Below are positions 46,186 through 56,488 of a stretch of DNA of 64,000 nt, piece after piece. The notes under the pieces were generated by a model. That model was not told the DNA's origin. It worked only from the letters and a program-made list of their open reading frames with translations, and did not search any database. The stretch lies in contig JAUCBJ010000407.1 of the NCBI GenBank assembly GCA_032718475.1, positions 1 through 64,000 of the forward strand, in the 5' to 3' direction. The stretch's first letter is position 1. Each line of letters opens with the position of its first letter. The position numbers and the translations under genes are program-made. This DNA comes from Nemertoderma westbladi. Taxonomy: Eukaryota > Xenacoelomorpha > Nemertodermatida > Nemertodermatidae.

Positions 46186-46500
46186 TGGCAAGTTTTTCTA
46201 ACCAAAACAATAAACGAAAGTCAATAGAACAGGTTACAGTTTTATTTTTGTGATAAATGAAAGACTGGAACGTTTTACAAAATTAAGGGAAAGGAACAGG
46301 TTACAGTGACAAGTTTTTATAAACAAAACAATAAACGAAAGTCAATAGAACAGGTTAAAGTTTTATTTTTGTGATAATTGAAAGACTGGAACGTTTCACA
46401 AAATTAAGGGAAAGGAACACGTTACAGTGACAAGTTTTTAAAACCAAAACAATAAACGAAAGTCAATAGAACAGGTTAGGCCTACAGTTTTATTTTTGCG
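46186..46500. repeat. 122-bp tandem repeat, three copies, of a dispersed family
   Basis: ACCAAAACAATAAACGAAAG starts at about 46201, 46323 and 46445, each followed by TCAATAGAACAGGTTA and GAAAGACTGGAACGTTT. Single or inverted relatives occur near 20640, 21183, 47943, 61630 and 61930. Confidence 0.85.
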
Positions 46501-46539
46501 ATAACTTTTTTGCAATATCTTTATTTTCGCTTTCATTCT

Positions 46540-47126
46540 TTAGCTACAAACGTTTGAAAAAAGTGACTCCGGCGAAATTGCACCAGTTACACCGCAGTTA
46601 TTCTTTAACCTTAAGGTGATTTGTTGGTACTAGTGGAAAGCTGGTTGTGCAAGGATTCCAAATATGTAACGCAATCTAAATTTCGTCGTAAAATAGCTGA
46701 GATATGAGCGTTTAAATCTTGCATGGTTTTGCAGATGAGAAAAGCCATTTTATTATATTTAATAAATACACCATTCTGGAACATTTTGTTAATGCATAAG
46801 TAGCTAGTGCATTAGTAGCTACCTAATAGTATGATAAGAGGTATTGCATTGTTGCCAAACTACGTATGGGATAAACAAAATGTTCCAGAATATTTTGTAT
46901 TTATTAAATAGAATAAAATGGACTCGCTCATATGCAAACCCATGCAAGTTTTAAGCGCTCATATCTCAGCTATTTTACGACAAAATTTAAATGTATTGTG
47001 TTACATTGGAATCCTTGCACAGCCAGCTTTCTAATATTACCAACAAATTACTCAAGGGTGAAGAATAACTGCGGTGTAACTGGTGCAATTTCGCCGGAAA
47101 CATGTTTTTCAAATGCTTGTAGTTAA
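46540..47126. mobile_element. 0.59-kb inverted-repeat element
   Basis: Arms of about 260 bp (46540-46800 and 46873-47126) are inverted copies with substitutions and small indels. They include CGCTCATATCTCAGCTATTT / AAATAGCTGAGATATGAGCG and outer ends TAGCTACAAACGTTTGAAAA. Non-coding; target duplication not clear. Confidence 0.75.
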
Positions 47127-47245
47127 ATAAGGGCATGTACCTGAATAAAGACACTATACTATTTTATTTCTTGTACTTAAACTTATAAACAATTTAATAA
47201 TCAATATAAACAAATTAATACTTAAACTTACTTAAATCTAAACTG

Positions 47246-47278
47246 TAAACTACACTATTACTGTAATAGTGTAGTTTA
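47246..47278. repeat. Perfect 15-bp hairpin
   Basis: TAAACTACACTATTA, loop CTG, then the exact complement. Lies in AT-rich DNA with no associated gene. Confidence 0.85.
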
Positions 47279-47289
47279 TACATTAAGTA

Positions 47290-47700
47290 TTATTCTTGTA
47301 CGTTTCGATCCCTGCTAAAACATGGAATCGAAACTTAACGTTCTAGCATGCTTCCTTCGGCTCTGTGCTCTACCACATCGATCTCCCAAGGGGGAGTCGA
47401 ACGTTAAGCCAATCAGTACGCTGGATGTGGGGATATTTAAAGCCCCTGCACGCGTCAGATCGTCCTTTCTCAGTCAAAATTCCTGCTTCTTGCACAAAAA
47501 GTTTAGGAAACGTTTCGCAAATTATTTTTTTTTAATTTTAATTTGTTCACTATTTCATTATTTAATGTTTGATTATAAAGAAGTTCCTATTTCTCTCAAA
47601 ATTCCTTTAACGTTTTCTATCAACTACACTTTACCGAGTTTCTACCTCTATAAACTTCCTTGATGATATCACGGAGTTGCGAGACCCTAATGCGACGGGC
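47290..47700 (+). promoter_or_regulatory. Promoter-like segment, possibly part of an LTR
   Basis: A CCAAT box at 47409-47413 is followed 20 bp later by a TATA-like GATATTTAAAG (47431-47441) and then a pyrimidine-rich TCCTTTCTCAGTC start-like stretch. No conserved gene follows; the 113-codon frame at 47322-47663 overlaps the promoter motifs and is unlikely to be real. Reverse-strand tRNA-like boxes near 47310-47400 (GGTAGAGCAC, GTTTCGATTCC) suggest transposon ancestry. Confidence 0.35.
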
Positions 47701-47826
47701 CCCTTTTTAACGAAAATTTACTCGTCTGTATCGAAGGCTTACTAAACTCTCGAACCTGCTGCTTTTCTCGCCCAGTTCGCCACAATCGTACTCGTCCATC
47801 TAACATTATGCTAATAATAACTGAGA

Positions 47827-48095
47827 CAGGGGGGAAACTTGACGCAAATCCATTCTCGGCGAATTAATTAATATTTAATCTCAATATTAAATTGCATTTA
47901 ACATTTTCAATTTTAGGGAAAGGTACAGGTTACTGTGGCACTTTATTCTAATCAAAACAATAAACGAAACTCAATAGAGAAGGTTACAATTTAATTTTTA
48001 GGAGAATCATATGTTATTTGCGTAGATTTTCTCCTGGAGAGGATGCATTTTGATTGCGACCAATTTCCCACCCCCCCCCCCCCCCCCTCCCCCCA
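47827..48095. mobile_element. MITE with poly-G/poly-C end (dispersed family)
   Basis: The left end GAGACAGGGGGGAAACTTGAC matches the family at 61467. The interior carries the AATCAAAACAATAAACGAAA unit. The right end reads GCGACCAATTTCCC followed by a C17 tract, an expanded version of the complementary GGGGAAATTGGACGC end. Confidence 0.6.
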
Positions 48096-48434
48096 TATGT
48101 ATATGTAATAACAATATAGCATAGCTTGTCTTTGTTTAAGCAAGGGGGGGGGGGGGGCAAAAAGTATCATACTGAACATAGGATTATTATTCAAAAGTTA
48201 AAATCTAGAGTGAAAAAACTTTTCTCCAAATAATTAATTATTATACAATTTTTACGCCAATATTATTAATAATTCCAAATTGTTCTTTAAAAGACTACCA
48301 AATGTAATGTTATGATGTTTTTTTTTATATTTATCAACCATTTAATAAGTTAAAAATAGTAAAAAAACGACAATTTTGATGTTACAATAAATCGAACAAC
48401 TGTTGGTGGTGTTACAGAAATTTACCATCGGTGT
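48096..48434. other. 3' flank of the PKA regulatory gene (minus strand)
   Basis: A G13 tract at 48144-48156, then AT-rich DNA. TTTAAT at 48341-48346 is an ATTAAA polyadenylation signal on the minus strand, about 90 nt after the stop codon of the gene at 48435-49391. Confidence 0.45.
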
Positions 48435-49391
48435 TCATATTGGTGCCGGAGATGGTGTCGGTGTTGGAACAGGTTTGTAATCCTTAACCTTTCGTTCCAT
48501 AATGTCTCGACACGGTCCCATAATTTTTTCGAAGAGCTCCCTATCGACTTTAACCAACTTTAGAGGCCCATCTGCAATAATGGTAGCGGCACGAGGTTGG
48601 TCAAATAACAAAGACAATTCCCCGAAGTAATCGCTTGGTCCGTACTCTTTGAGAGTCATGGGAGGAGAGGAATCTAATGTTAGAAGAGCTTTAGCGTGTC
48701 CTTCGACCACTATAAAGAATTCATGACCTGCATCACCTTGTTGAACAACCACCTCCTTATCTAAGAATGACACTTCTTTTAATGCATCGGCTAATGTCAG
48801 CAATTCCCATGGTTCTAGATTCTTCAATATTTCAACTTTTCCGAGTAATCCCTGATAGAGATTCCTTTTTCTCATGGCAGCGCCCATGAGGAGATATCGA
48901 TAAGTATCGCGATCAATCGCCCACAAATTTAAATCTGTCACGGCTATGACCGTGGCTGCTCTGGGGGTCCCGTGGATCAGGGCTAACTCCCCAAAATTCC
49001 CTCCAGATGGAATGCTCCCGACTTTGATGTCATTGACAAAGCAATGTACACATCCGCTATGGATAACGTAGAAATTATCACCCATATCTCCTTGCTTAAT
49101 GACTACATCTCCGGCGTCCTTTGTTACGGGAAACATGGCATCAAAGATTTCCGCTCTTTGTGCTTCGTCCAGATGATCAAATAAAATGTTTGAATCTATG
49201 GCTTTTTTCAGGGATACCATTACTGATGCATCTTTTGGTATTATCTTTCTCTTGTAATTGGCGATTTCTGCCTCTGTAAATACTTGGGAACTTACGGCTC
49301 CACGTCGTAGAAGACTTGGCTTACGTTTATTTATAGAGAAGGACATTCTGTCCGAAAGGACATCTGCTGGTTTCTTTAAGCAACCTCCCAT
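48435..49391 (-). CDS. PRKAR1: cAMP-dependent protein kinase type I regulatory subunit, lacking the docking domain
   Basis: A 318-residue single-exon protein matching the type I R subunit from the inhibitor site onward. Residues 29-33 (RRGAV) are the pseudosubstrate that blocks the PKA catalytic site. The first cyclic-nucleotide domain has a complete phosphate-binding cassette (FGELALIHGTPRAAT, Glu135 and Arg144), and so does the second (FGELSLLFDQPRAAT, Glu258 and Arg267), so both cAMP sites look functional. The usual N-terminal dimerisation/docking domain of about 60 residues is absent. Instead the protein starts MGGCLKKP, with Gly2 and Cys4 in places where N-myristoylation and palmitoylation occur in other proteins. 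The last ten residues are Pro/Thr-rich. The absence of introns suggests a retrocopy; an acceptor-like TTAG just before the ATG leaves open an unseen upstream exon. If expressed, it should bind and inhibit PKA catalytic subunit as a monomer. Confidence 0.92.
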   Translation of the reverse strand: MGGCLKKPADVLSDRMSFSINKRKPSLLRRGAVSSQVFTEAEIANYKRKIIPKDASVMVSLKKAIDSNILFDHLDEAQRAEIFDAMFPVTKDAGDVVIKQGDMGDNFYVIHSGCVHCFVNDIKVGSIPSGGNFGELALIHGTPRAATVIAVTDLNLWAIDRDTYRYLLMGAAMRKRNLYQGLLGKVEILKNLEPWELLTLADALKEVSFLDKEVVVQQGDAGHEFFIVVEGHAKALLTLDSSPPMTLKEYGPSDYFGELSLLFDQPRAATIIADGPLKLVKVDRELFEKIMGPCRDIMERKVKDYKPVPTPTPSPAPI

Positions 49392-49694
49392 GTCTTCTAA
49401 TATTTATACAGTACGATATTTCAAACAGATTACAGCACCAATGCGTTATCTGCAAATTTTTATATTGTTTTAATATATTATTTTCAGCTCTATCGTATTT
49501 TTCAAGGCCTCAACTCAACTATATGTGTAATAATACACATTTAGTTATGCACTAAATTGTGTATTGTAATGTTATGTGTAACTTTAATATAAATCAATAA
49601 ATAATAAATATTGCACAAACTACGATATTTATTTGGAATACGAGGTCGGTTATTAGCCTTCATCAATGTTCTGCTATCAGGGGAGATTATATAG
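49392..49694. other. 5' flank of the PKA regulatory gene
   Basis: AT-rich. No clear promoter motif, apart from TATTTATA-like words about 15 bp before the start codon on the minus strand. No other gene. Confidence 0.35.
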
Positions 49695-49775
49695 AAATAT
49701 TTGATGGGTGTGAAATACCAATAAAATATTATTTTGCAAGGAGATTCGCTCAGTCCGTTGTTGTTTATTGTTTAC
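49695..49775 (+). pseudogene. LINE reverse-transcriptase fragment
   Basis: LQGDSLSPLLFIVYM is encoded at about 49731-49775, which is RT motif B. The preceding FDGCEIPI in a shifted frame fits the strand before it. It is cut off by the SINE that follows; no further RT motifs are seen. Confidence 0.6.
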
Positions 49776-50060
49776 ATGGTCCCACCTTGGTGTAATGGTT
49801 GCATTGAATTCACATCTCTCGGAGGTCGCGGGTTCAATCCCCACAGATTTCGTTTCGGCACCAATGTTTTGAAGGGACTAACCAGTGCGCATATCTGTTT
49901 TCTCATTGTATCCTTAACTGGTAGTTAAATGAGTACTGGAGTTTCCTATGGCTATGGGGAGTATAGTTCTGGGGGGACCGCACTGGAAATAAGTCGTAAG
50001 ACTTTGTGCGTAATTCCTGTCCTAACAGCGGAAGAAAATTTACTTTTACTTTACACATCA
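49776..50060 (+). repeat. tRNA-derived SINE
   Basis: The head has a pol III A box (TGGTGTAATGG) and a B box (GGTTCAATCCC) with tRNA-like spacing. It is followed by an unrelated body of about 200 bp ending in GCGGAAGAAAATTTACTTTT and an AT-rich tail. It sits in or beside a LINE remnant. No folded cloverleaf suggests a functional tRNA. Confidence 0.75.
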
Positions 50061-50506
50061 CTGACATAGTTGGTAAAATGAAACTGGCGCAATTGCAATA
50101 ATTATAATATAATAGGCCTACATTCTAATTTATGCATACACTAAGGAACCTACAGGCAGCTCTAAAAAGCGCTGGCGGATTGGGCTTCCAAGCCTTCCTT
50201 TAATTATTGATGATATAGCATCCTAGTTGAAGCTACCGGAAACACACTCAATACTATTGCTAATAGTTATTATCCCTATTGCTAACTCTTACAGTACTGT
50301 ATAACTACGTGGCTATTGCCTTTCAAACAGCTTGAAATTTGCCAAAAACATTACGAATATTACCTGCAAATCAATTATAGCATTACACTACACATCCTCA
50401 TTAAAAAACGTTGGTGACTCTCGCTGGCAACTGCTATGAAACTCTTTAATATCAATATAATATATTGCCAATTGTAACTTTCAACATGGACGAAATTTAG
50501 AGCCTT
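50061..50506. other. Intergenic DNA
   Basis: No gene or repeat recognised, apart from one TAGGCCTA palindrome. Confidence 0.4.
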
Positions 50507-50827
50507 TTGAAGATTTCAAAACTTAACTCAATGATATATCGAGTGAAGACGGAAACAGAAGTACATGTACTCAATACTCAATATAAAGAAGAGTTCGAAA
50601 AAGACAGGATATTCCGCCCGAGTTTTGGGAGAGTCCGGTTTTCACCAACAAAATCACCAAAAAAGTGGATGGATCCAGTTCAACAATTACGTCACGTAAT
50701 TAGTACAACGCCCATCTGGGTGAGACAGCTTGTTATCACGACCCATGTGACATTTGTGTCTGCAGGTTGTGTGGCTAACCTGCCCAACAACACTAGATCT
50801 CTGCCATCGTGGGTCAATCACGATTAA
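50507..50827 (+). other. Uncertain short frame
   Basis: A 106-codon frame of balanced composition, richer in GC than its surroundings, with a charged N-terminal half (KEEFEKDRIFRPSFGRVRF). I do not recognise it. It could be an exon or a decayed element gene, or fortuitous. Confidence 0.25.
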
Positions 50828-51478
50828 TTCCTACTTTAAGCGTTCTTTTAACTGTCGGCCTACATTATTATTATATAAATCATTATTGGAATTAATTTTA
50901 TTTATAATAATACAGTGACTTTTATCTTTAAAAAAATATATAATCAGAAACAAATCAACAACAAAAGACTTATGAAAATTGTTTCAAAATTTCATTTTTA
51001 TCACTCTTTGTACTCTAATCTAAAATAAACGAAACAACTACATGTAACTATAAAATTTTTAAATTAACAATTTTTTCAAAAAATTTAGTACAAAAAGCAA
51101 CTTTTTAAATTATCTAGCTAGTCTCATATCCAACTATAGAGTTTTTCAAATGAAATTGGGTGTATTAATTTAAGAAAACACGGCATTACTACTACACCTT
51201 GGGTACCCACTTTATGGCCACATTTTTTCATATGAGAATGACTTTTATCATAAGGTTTTTCGTTCTAGTACAATTATTTGACCTTCTGGTAGTAAGATGG
51301 GAGCTAACTAGTGATTTTGATTTTGTCTTAGCTGGTCTTATACTTTTTATTAGCTAGTGTAAAACGAAAATTTTCTAGTGAAAGTGGCATTTATCGTGAG
51401 GGTTTTTTGTTATAAAAGAAACATTTGAGCTTCTGACATTAAGATGGTAGGCCTATAGCGAGTACTTTTATTGGGAAC
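50828..51478. other. AT-rich intergenic DNA
   Basis: Scattered CTAGCTAGT and TTCTAG words, with no gene. Confidence 0.4.
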
Positions 51479-51995
51479 AGTTCCGTACGTCCCCCCATTT
51501 TGCGAGATTTTTTTACTATACCATAATACCATGTTTCTTGAGCGTCGCTACTTAAATATTCTAGAACATTCTAAAAAAAGCAGAGAAAATGTGTTCCATT
51601 ATCAATCGCCGTCATTTGTACAGCTTGTGCATGCATTTTAATGAAAAAACTAAGGGAATTGGAAGATTTAGATGCAGAAAAGGAGAATGTAGAGATAACG
51701 AAATTTCAATAACAAAGGGAACATGGTTTGAGGGAGTGAAACTGGCGCCTGAAAAAGTACTTAATATAATATACTGTACTCATACTCTGTCAATGACTCT
51801 TACGACTACTGTCGCCGTGAAGCAATAGATATAAATTCAGAGAACCGTATAAAGTTATTTTTATAAAAAATCAAATATTTGTATGTAATAAACAAATGCA
51901 ATAGTACAATATAAAAAATCTATTCCATAACATTAAATGACCGACAATACACGGGCAATTCAAGTCATTTTAAAAATGGGGGGACGTACGGAACT
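51479..51995. mobile_element. 517-bp TIR element with a Merlin-like transposase fragment
   Basis: The ends are perfect inverted repeats AGTTCCGTACGTCCCCCCAT extending about 23 bp. Inside, at 51589-51828, is part of a transposase resembling the Merlin/IS1595 family. No clean target duplication is visible. Unlike most short TIR elements here, this one still carries coding sequence, so it is a deletion derivative rather than a plain MITE. Confidence 0.72.
51589..51828 (+). pseudogene. Merlin/IS1595-type transposase fragment
   Basis: A 79-residue frame holds the N-terminal hallmark of this family: RFRCRKGECRDNEISI, then KGTWFEGVKLAPEKVLNIIY. The remaining catalytic domain is missing. A TTCTAGAACATTCTA sequence (heat-shock-element-like, three TTC/GAA blocks) lies about 15 bp before the start codon. 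Confidence 0.6.
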
Positions 51996-53201
51996 CTAGC
52001 CCTTTTATTAGCCACAGTAGTAAAAAAATAAAATAATAATTTAATCCTCAATTAAATGTATCTGGAATAATTTCTTAGTCATGGCTAGTAGCCTAATTTT
52101 TAATAGATAGTCGGGAACAGGGGCAATAACATTTACTACCGGTAGCTAGTTTTTTCATACAAAATATAGATATGACCGTCAAAATAAGGTTTTTTGGCCT
52201 AATTCAGAAATTTACAATATAATATAAGTTTTTTATTTTAACAATGTTTTTAGTACGGGTTGTACAGTATATAACTAACTATCTCCGTACTACCGTTAAA
52301 TTTTTTTCCAAAAAAATGTTGTAGAACAAAAATATGTGTTATAGAAAGAACATTAATATATTTATCGTAATTGATTGCAACATGTTTTAGAATATTTTGA
52401 AAAGGGTAGCAAAAACTAGCTAGTTTAAACATATTAGGTTTTTCAAACAAAATGTTCGAGAACAAAAAGTGTATTCTAGAACATTAATAACTGTATTTTT
52501 CTTAATTGATGGTAACATTTAAAAAATGTAGCGAAAACTATGTATCTACTGTAGTATAAAAAATCTGTGGTCTATTGGTGCCAAATTATAATACCGAAAA
52601 TACAAAAATAAGCTAAAGGCCTATATGAACAGCTAAAGGTTACTTTTAAAGGTTAATCAATAACAAAAAAAACAGACTCTAAATCTACTATTATACAGTA
52701 GTAGTCCTATATACCGTATTTACTTTTAAGCTTTTTTTTACTATAAAGTTTATAGCGGTGCCGGTATTCAATTATATTTATTTAAAACCTGATCTAGAAC
52801 GAGAAATATTTGTTGCATATAAATTAATATTTTCTTAAAAGAACAGTTTAACAAGTATTTTTTAAAACAAAATTTAGAAAAAAACAATTATCAGTAACTG
52901 TACAGTAATACAAAACATTTGGAGGTGTTTGTGCAGACGCACTGATGTCGCAATAAACACAATGTAGGCCTACAAAAAACACAAAACAGATTGCACAGGT
53001 ATATTGATATGATGCTCAGCAGTTTACAGAAATTTGTTCAGCATTCAAACTAACAGCTAGTAAAATTGTATTATATTGTGTTTAGGAATTCATTGTTTCT
53101 AAAGCGACAACTAAACGCGTTTACCAAATTTCCTTACAGTTTGGCTGTATGCGCGCACATACAAATACACAAATAATCTGGATACATAATAATACTATTG
53201 T
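51996..53201. other. AT-rich intergenic DNA with an old tandem duplication
   Basis: At about 52300-52555 two diverged copies of roughly 140 bp follow each other (AAAATGTTGTAGAACAAAAA / AAAATGTTCGAGAACAAAAA, then TTAATTGATGG-type words). No gene recognised. Confidence 0.5.
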
Positions 53202-53209
53202 AGTTCCAC

Positions 53210-54261
53210 CAAGGTGTACTAAATAACAGGTCATGCAGCGAGCTAATTGCTGAAATTAGCGGAGGCCGATCGTTTCCCTATTTATGGCACGTTTTTCATA
53301 ATATTTCCTTAGAAACTTCTATTAGGCTTCTTTGGTTAGGTGGATATGATGACTAGGATTCATAGAAATGTAATAAACAGTCTCTCTGGAATTTTTATCT
53401 TGTAGTTGCCAAGGTAACCGGGTGCAAAGTTCAAACTTTGCGTGCCTGTATTTCAAGGCGACAATGGATTCTTCCCTTGAGATTTGGTAGGTGAGTAAAG
53501 GGAATAAAAGTCTATCAAAATATTTTACATTTGAATTTGTTTACATTCCCGTTGCCATGGAAATAAGTAGAATGAAAAATTTAAAAATTGTCTACTAATT
53601 CTATAAGAGACCATTTTTATTCGGTTTGTCTGTCTAAACAATAAGTTAAAATTGCCAACATTTTATTTTATAATTCGTCAATTGTGAATCATATTCCAAA
53701 AAGTCAATATTTGCAAATAAACTAAACTGTCCAATCAGAGAGCAAGACCTGTAATAGCATGATTTTGACGTTCCAGAATATTAAATTTCGGTTAGCAAAT
53801 ATTAGAAATAAAGTTCAGCCACCAGGCATGTTTGTTGAAAATTATATAAGTAGTAAATAGTAGCCCAATTTCAATCTGGCGGTCATAATGGGAAATTATC
53901 GTAATTCCCGTCACCATGGAAACGGGATTGAAAAATAAATTAAATGTAAAATAATTTGATAGACTTTTATTCCCTTTACTCATATACCAAATCTCAAGAA
54001 CAGAATCCCTTGTCGTTTTGAATTACAGACGCTCGAAATTTGAACTTTGCACCCGGTTACCTTGGCCACCAAGATAAAAATTCCAGAAACAAATTTTATT
54101 ACATTGCTATGAATCCTAGTCATCATATCCACCTAACCAAAGAAGCACAAAAGAAGTTTCTAATGAAATATTATGAAAAAGTGCCATAAATAGGGAAACG
54201 ATCGGCCTCCGCTAATTTCAGCAATCCGCTCGCTGCATGACCTGTTATTTAGTACACCTTG
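53210..54261. mobile_element. 1.05-kb foldback element with 8-bp target duplication
   Basis: AGTTCCAC at 53202-53209 and 54262-54269. Inverted arms of about 350 bp start CAAGGTGTACTAAATAACAG and include GATCGTTTCCCTATTTATGG and AAGGTAACCGGGTGCAAAGT. An 8-bp duplication with CA-starting ends fits hAT; reading the duplication as 9 bp would fit a Mutator-like element. No transposase. Confidence 0.87.
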
Positions 54262-54269
54262 AGTTCCAC

Positions 54270-54814
54270 CATCCGATCTCGATACCTCAGACATGAAAAC
54301 ATTCAAATTGTATTGATTACCGCAAAATTGCGGACAATAAAGACTTTAATGTGCGCATTTATTTGCGGACAATAAATAAAGTAATTATCCGATTAATCTT
54401 ACATAAATGCGGATATTAAATTCTAGATCGATTGATTGGATCGTTGGAAATGATAAATATATTTAGCATTAAAATGTTTAGTTGTAGGATCCTTTACTCC
54501 AGTAGCTACAGTGCAGTAGTTTAATATAATTTTTGGTTTGAATATTCCATTAACGTTCTGGAATATCATCTTCACTTCACAAATTATATCTAGTTAGCTA
54601 CTATTATTTAATTACACAATGGTGCTAAATTTACCTCAAATTTGCGATAAATTTGTTACGTTAAACTTCTAATTGATATGTGAATAATTTAAAATTTTAA
54701 TATTTTCTCATGTAATAAATAATTAATGTATGTAAAATAAATAAAAAATTTAATTTCGTTCTTAAATTGGTACTTTTTTGTTGTTGCTCAATTATTTAGG
54801 CCTAATAAAAGATA
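54270..54814. other. Intergenic DNA
   Basis: Contains a short direct repeat of TGCGGACAATAAA (54331 and 54363). No gene recognised. Confidence 0.45.
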
Positions 54815-55845
54815 TAGCGATATACTACAGAACAGTCAAGGCGTACTATATACAAGGCCATGCCATCGAGTTAACAGGGGGCGGTGACTGGGGGCAATAT
54901 TTTTATATTTTATATATATTATATTTTATACAACAATTTTATATTTTGATATGGGAGGAGTTCTATAAAGTTTCATTTGCTGCAATTTGACCAATGGACG
55001 TAATTGAAGTCTCTTCGTTAAGTAAGATACAAAATTTTATAGATTGATGTAGTGTAGATATAGTGTTTTAGATAGGTTTAGCTAGTAATTTCGACATTGG
55101 TTCCGACATCCTACTTCCCTCTATAAATATTTTGTAGTAGCTAGTTCTTTTTACTATTTGTATAGAAAATGTTCCAGAACATGTTAGCTATTCATTTTTT
55201 AAAAAAATTTTGTTCTAGAACAAATATTTTTTGTTCTAGAACATTTATTAGAAAAAATCTGGATTCTATTTAAAACACATGGAATCGTTCAAAAACGTGT
55301 TTGAAATCAATAAAAAAAATTGTGAAAAAAAATATTGTGAAATTTTTTTTTTTTTAATTGTGAATTTTTTTTATTGATTTTAAACACGTTTTAGAACGTT
55401 TCCATGCGTTTTAAATAGAATCCAGATTTTTTTTAAATGTTCTAGAACAAAAAATATTTGTTCTAGAACATAATTATTTTTAAAAATGAATAGCTAACAT
55501 GTTCTGGAACATTTTCTATACAAATAGTAAAAAGAACTAGCTACTACAAAATATTTACAGAGGTAAGTAGGATGTCGGAACCTCGGAACCAGTGTCAAAA
55601 TTACTAGATAAACATATTTAAAACAGCTACCATAAAATGTTTTATCTTACTTAACGAGGATGCTTCAATTACGTCCATTGACCAAATTGCAGCAAATGAA
55701 AATTTATAGAACTCTCCCCATATCAAAATATAAAATTGTTGTAAAATAAATCTTGCCCCCAGTCACCGCCCCCAGTTAACTCGATGGCATGGCCTTGTAT
55801 ATAGTACGCCTTTGACCACAGTACAGTTATCAGCAGCAACGTATC
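54815..55845. mobile_element. 1-kb near-perfect palindrome
   Basis: Arms of about 500 bp meet near 55340 with almost no loop. Outer ends contain CAAGGCGTACTATATACAAG and GGCCATGCCATCGAGTTAAC; the inner part contains paired TGTTCTAGAACAAA boxes. Part of the right end is repeated once more at 55855-55895. No gene. Foldback-type DNA element; target duplication unclear. Confidence 0.85.
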
Positions 55846-55913
55846 ATGGCCTTTACTCGATGGCATGGCCTTGAATATAGTACGCCTTGAGTACAGTACG
55901 GTAAGTTAGTGTT

Positions 55914-56116
55914 AAGCCGCGTTCATACTACCGAGTCAACGTCAAAGTCAAAGTCAAAAGAAAATAAATATAGCTAGCTAGCAATAATAAATAGTAATAC
56001 ATTATGTAGGCCTAATATAATGTATAATGGCGTTCTAGAAAAAAATAAATTTCTTGTTGTTTTTTTTACATTTTGTCTTTTGACTTTGACTTTTACTCAG
56101 TAGTGTGAACGCGGCC
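55914..56116. mobile_element. Harbinger-like MITE, about 200 bp
   Basis: Inverted ends AAGCCGCGTTCATACTACCG / AGTAGTGTGAACGCGGCC, with subterminal GTCAAAGTCAAAGTCAAAAG and its complement. TTA on both sides is consistent with a Harbinger-type 3-bp target duplication. Confidence 0.7.
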
Positions 56117-56485
56117 TTACAAAATAAATTAAAATGCAGTATTTTACTATATTGCTTCCATAGTTACTACGCGGTTCAAATTTTTGTACTCTTCAACACT
56201 TTGATGCTGCCTTACTGTACTCAATGTTAAATAATTTAGTGTTCTCGAATATTTATTATATGAACATGATATACATAAACCAATATTGGATATTGAGTTC
56301 CCTTTTAGAGTACGCCTTGCAGACATTAAAGATGCAATAGTTTTTGAGAGTGTAAATGGATTTTGCTCAAATCACTTTTACAAACCTTTTCTACTTCAAT
56401 ACTCCTTCAATACATGTCATAAAATTTAAGAAATTCCCCCAAAAATATTTTAATTTACGTTTTTCGCTGGAAAGATTTTCCTCCC
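56117..56485. other. Intergenic DNA
   Basis: AT-rich; no gene recognised. Confidence 0.4.
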
Positions 56486-56488
56486 TAA

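Noticed and set aside
47322-47663. 113-codon frame
   Set aside because: It overlaps CCAAT and TATA-like promoter motifs and tRNA-like boxes, and has no recognisable domain.
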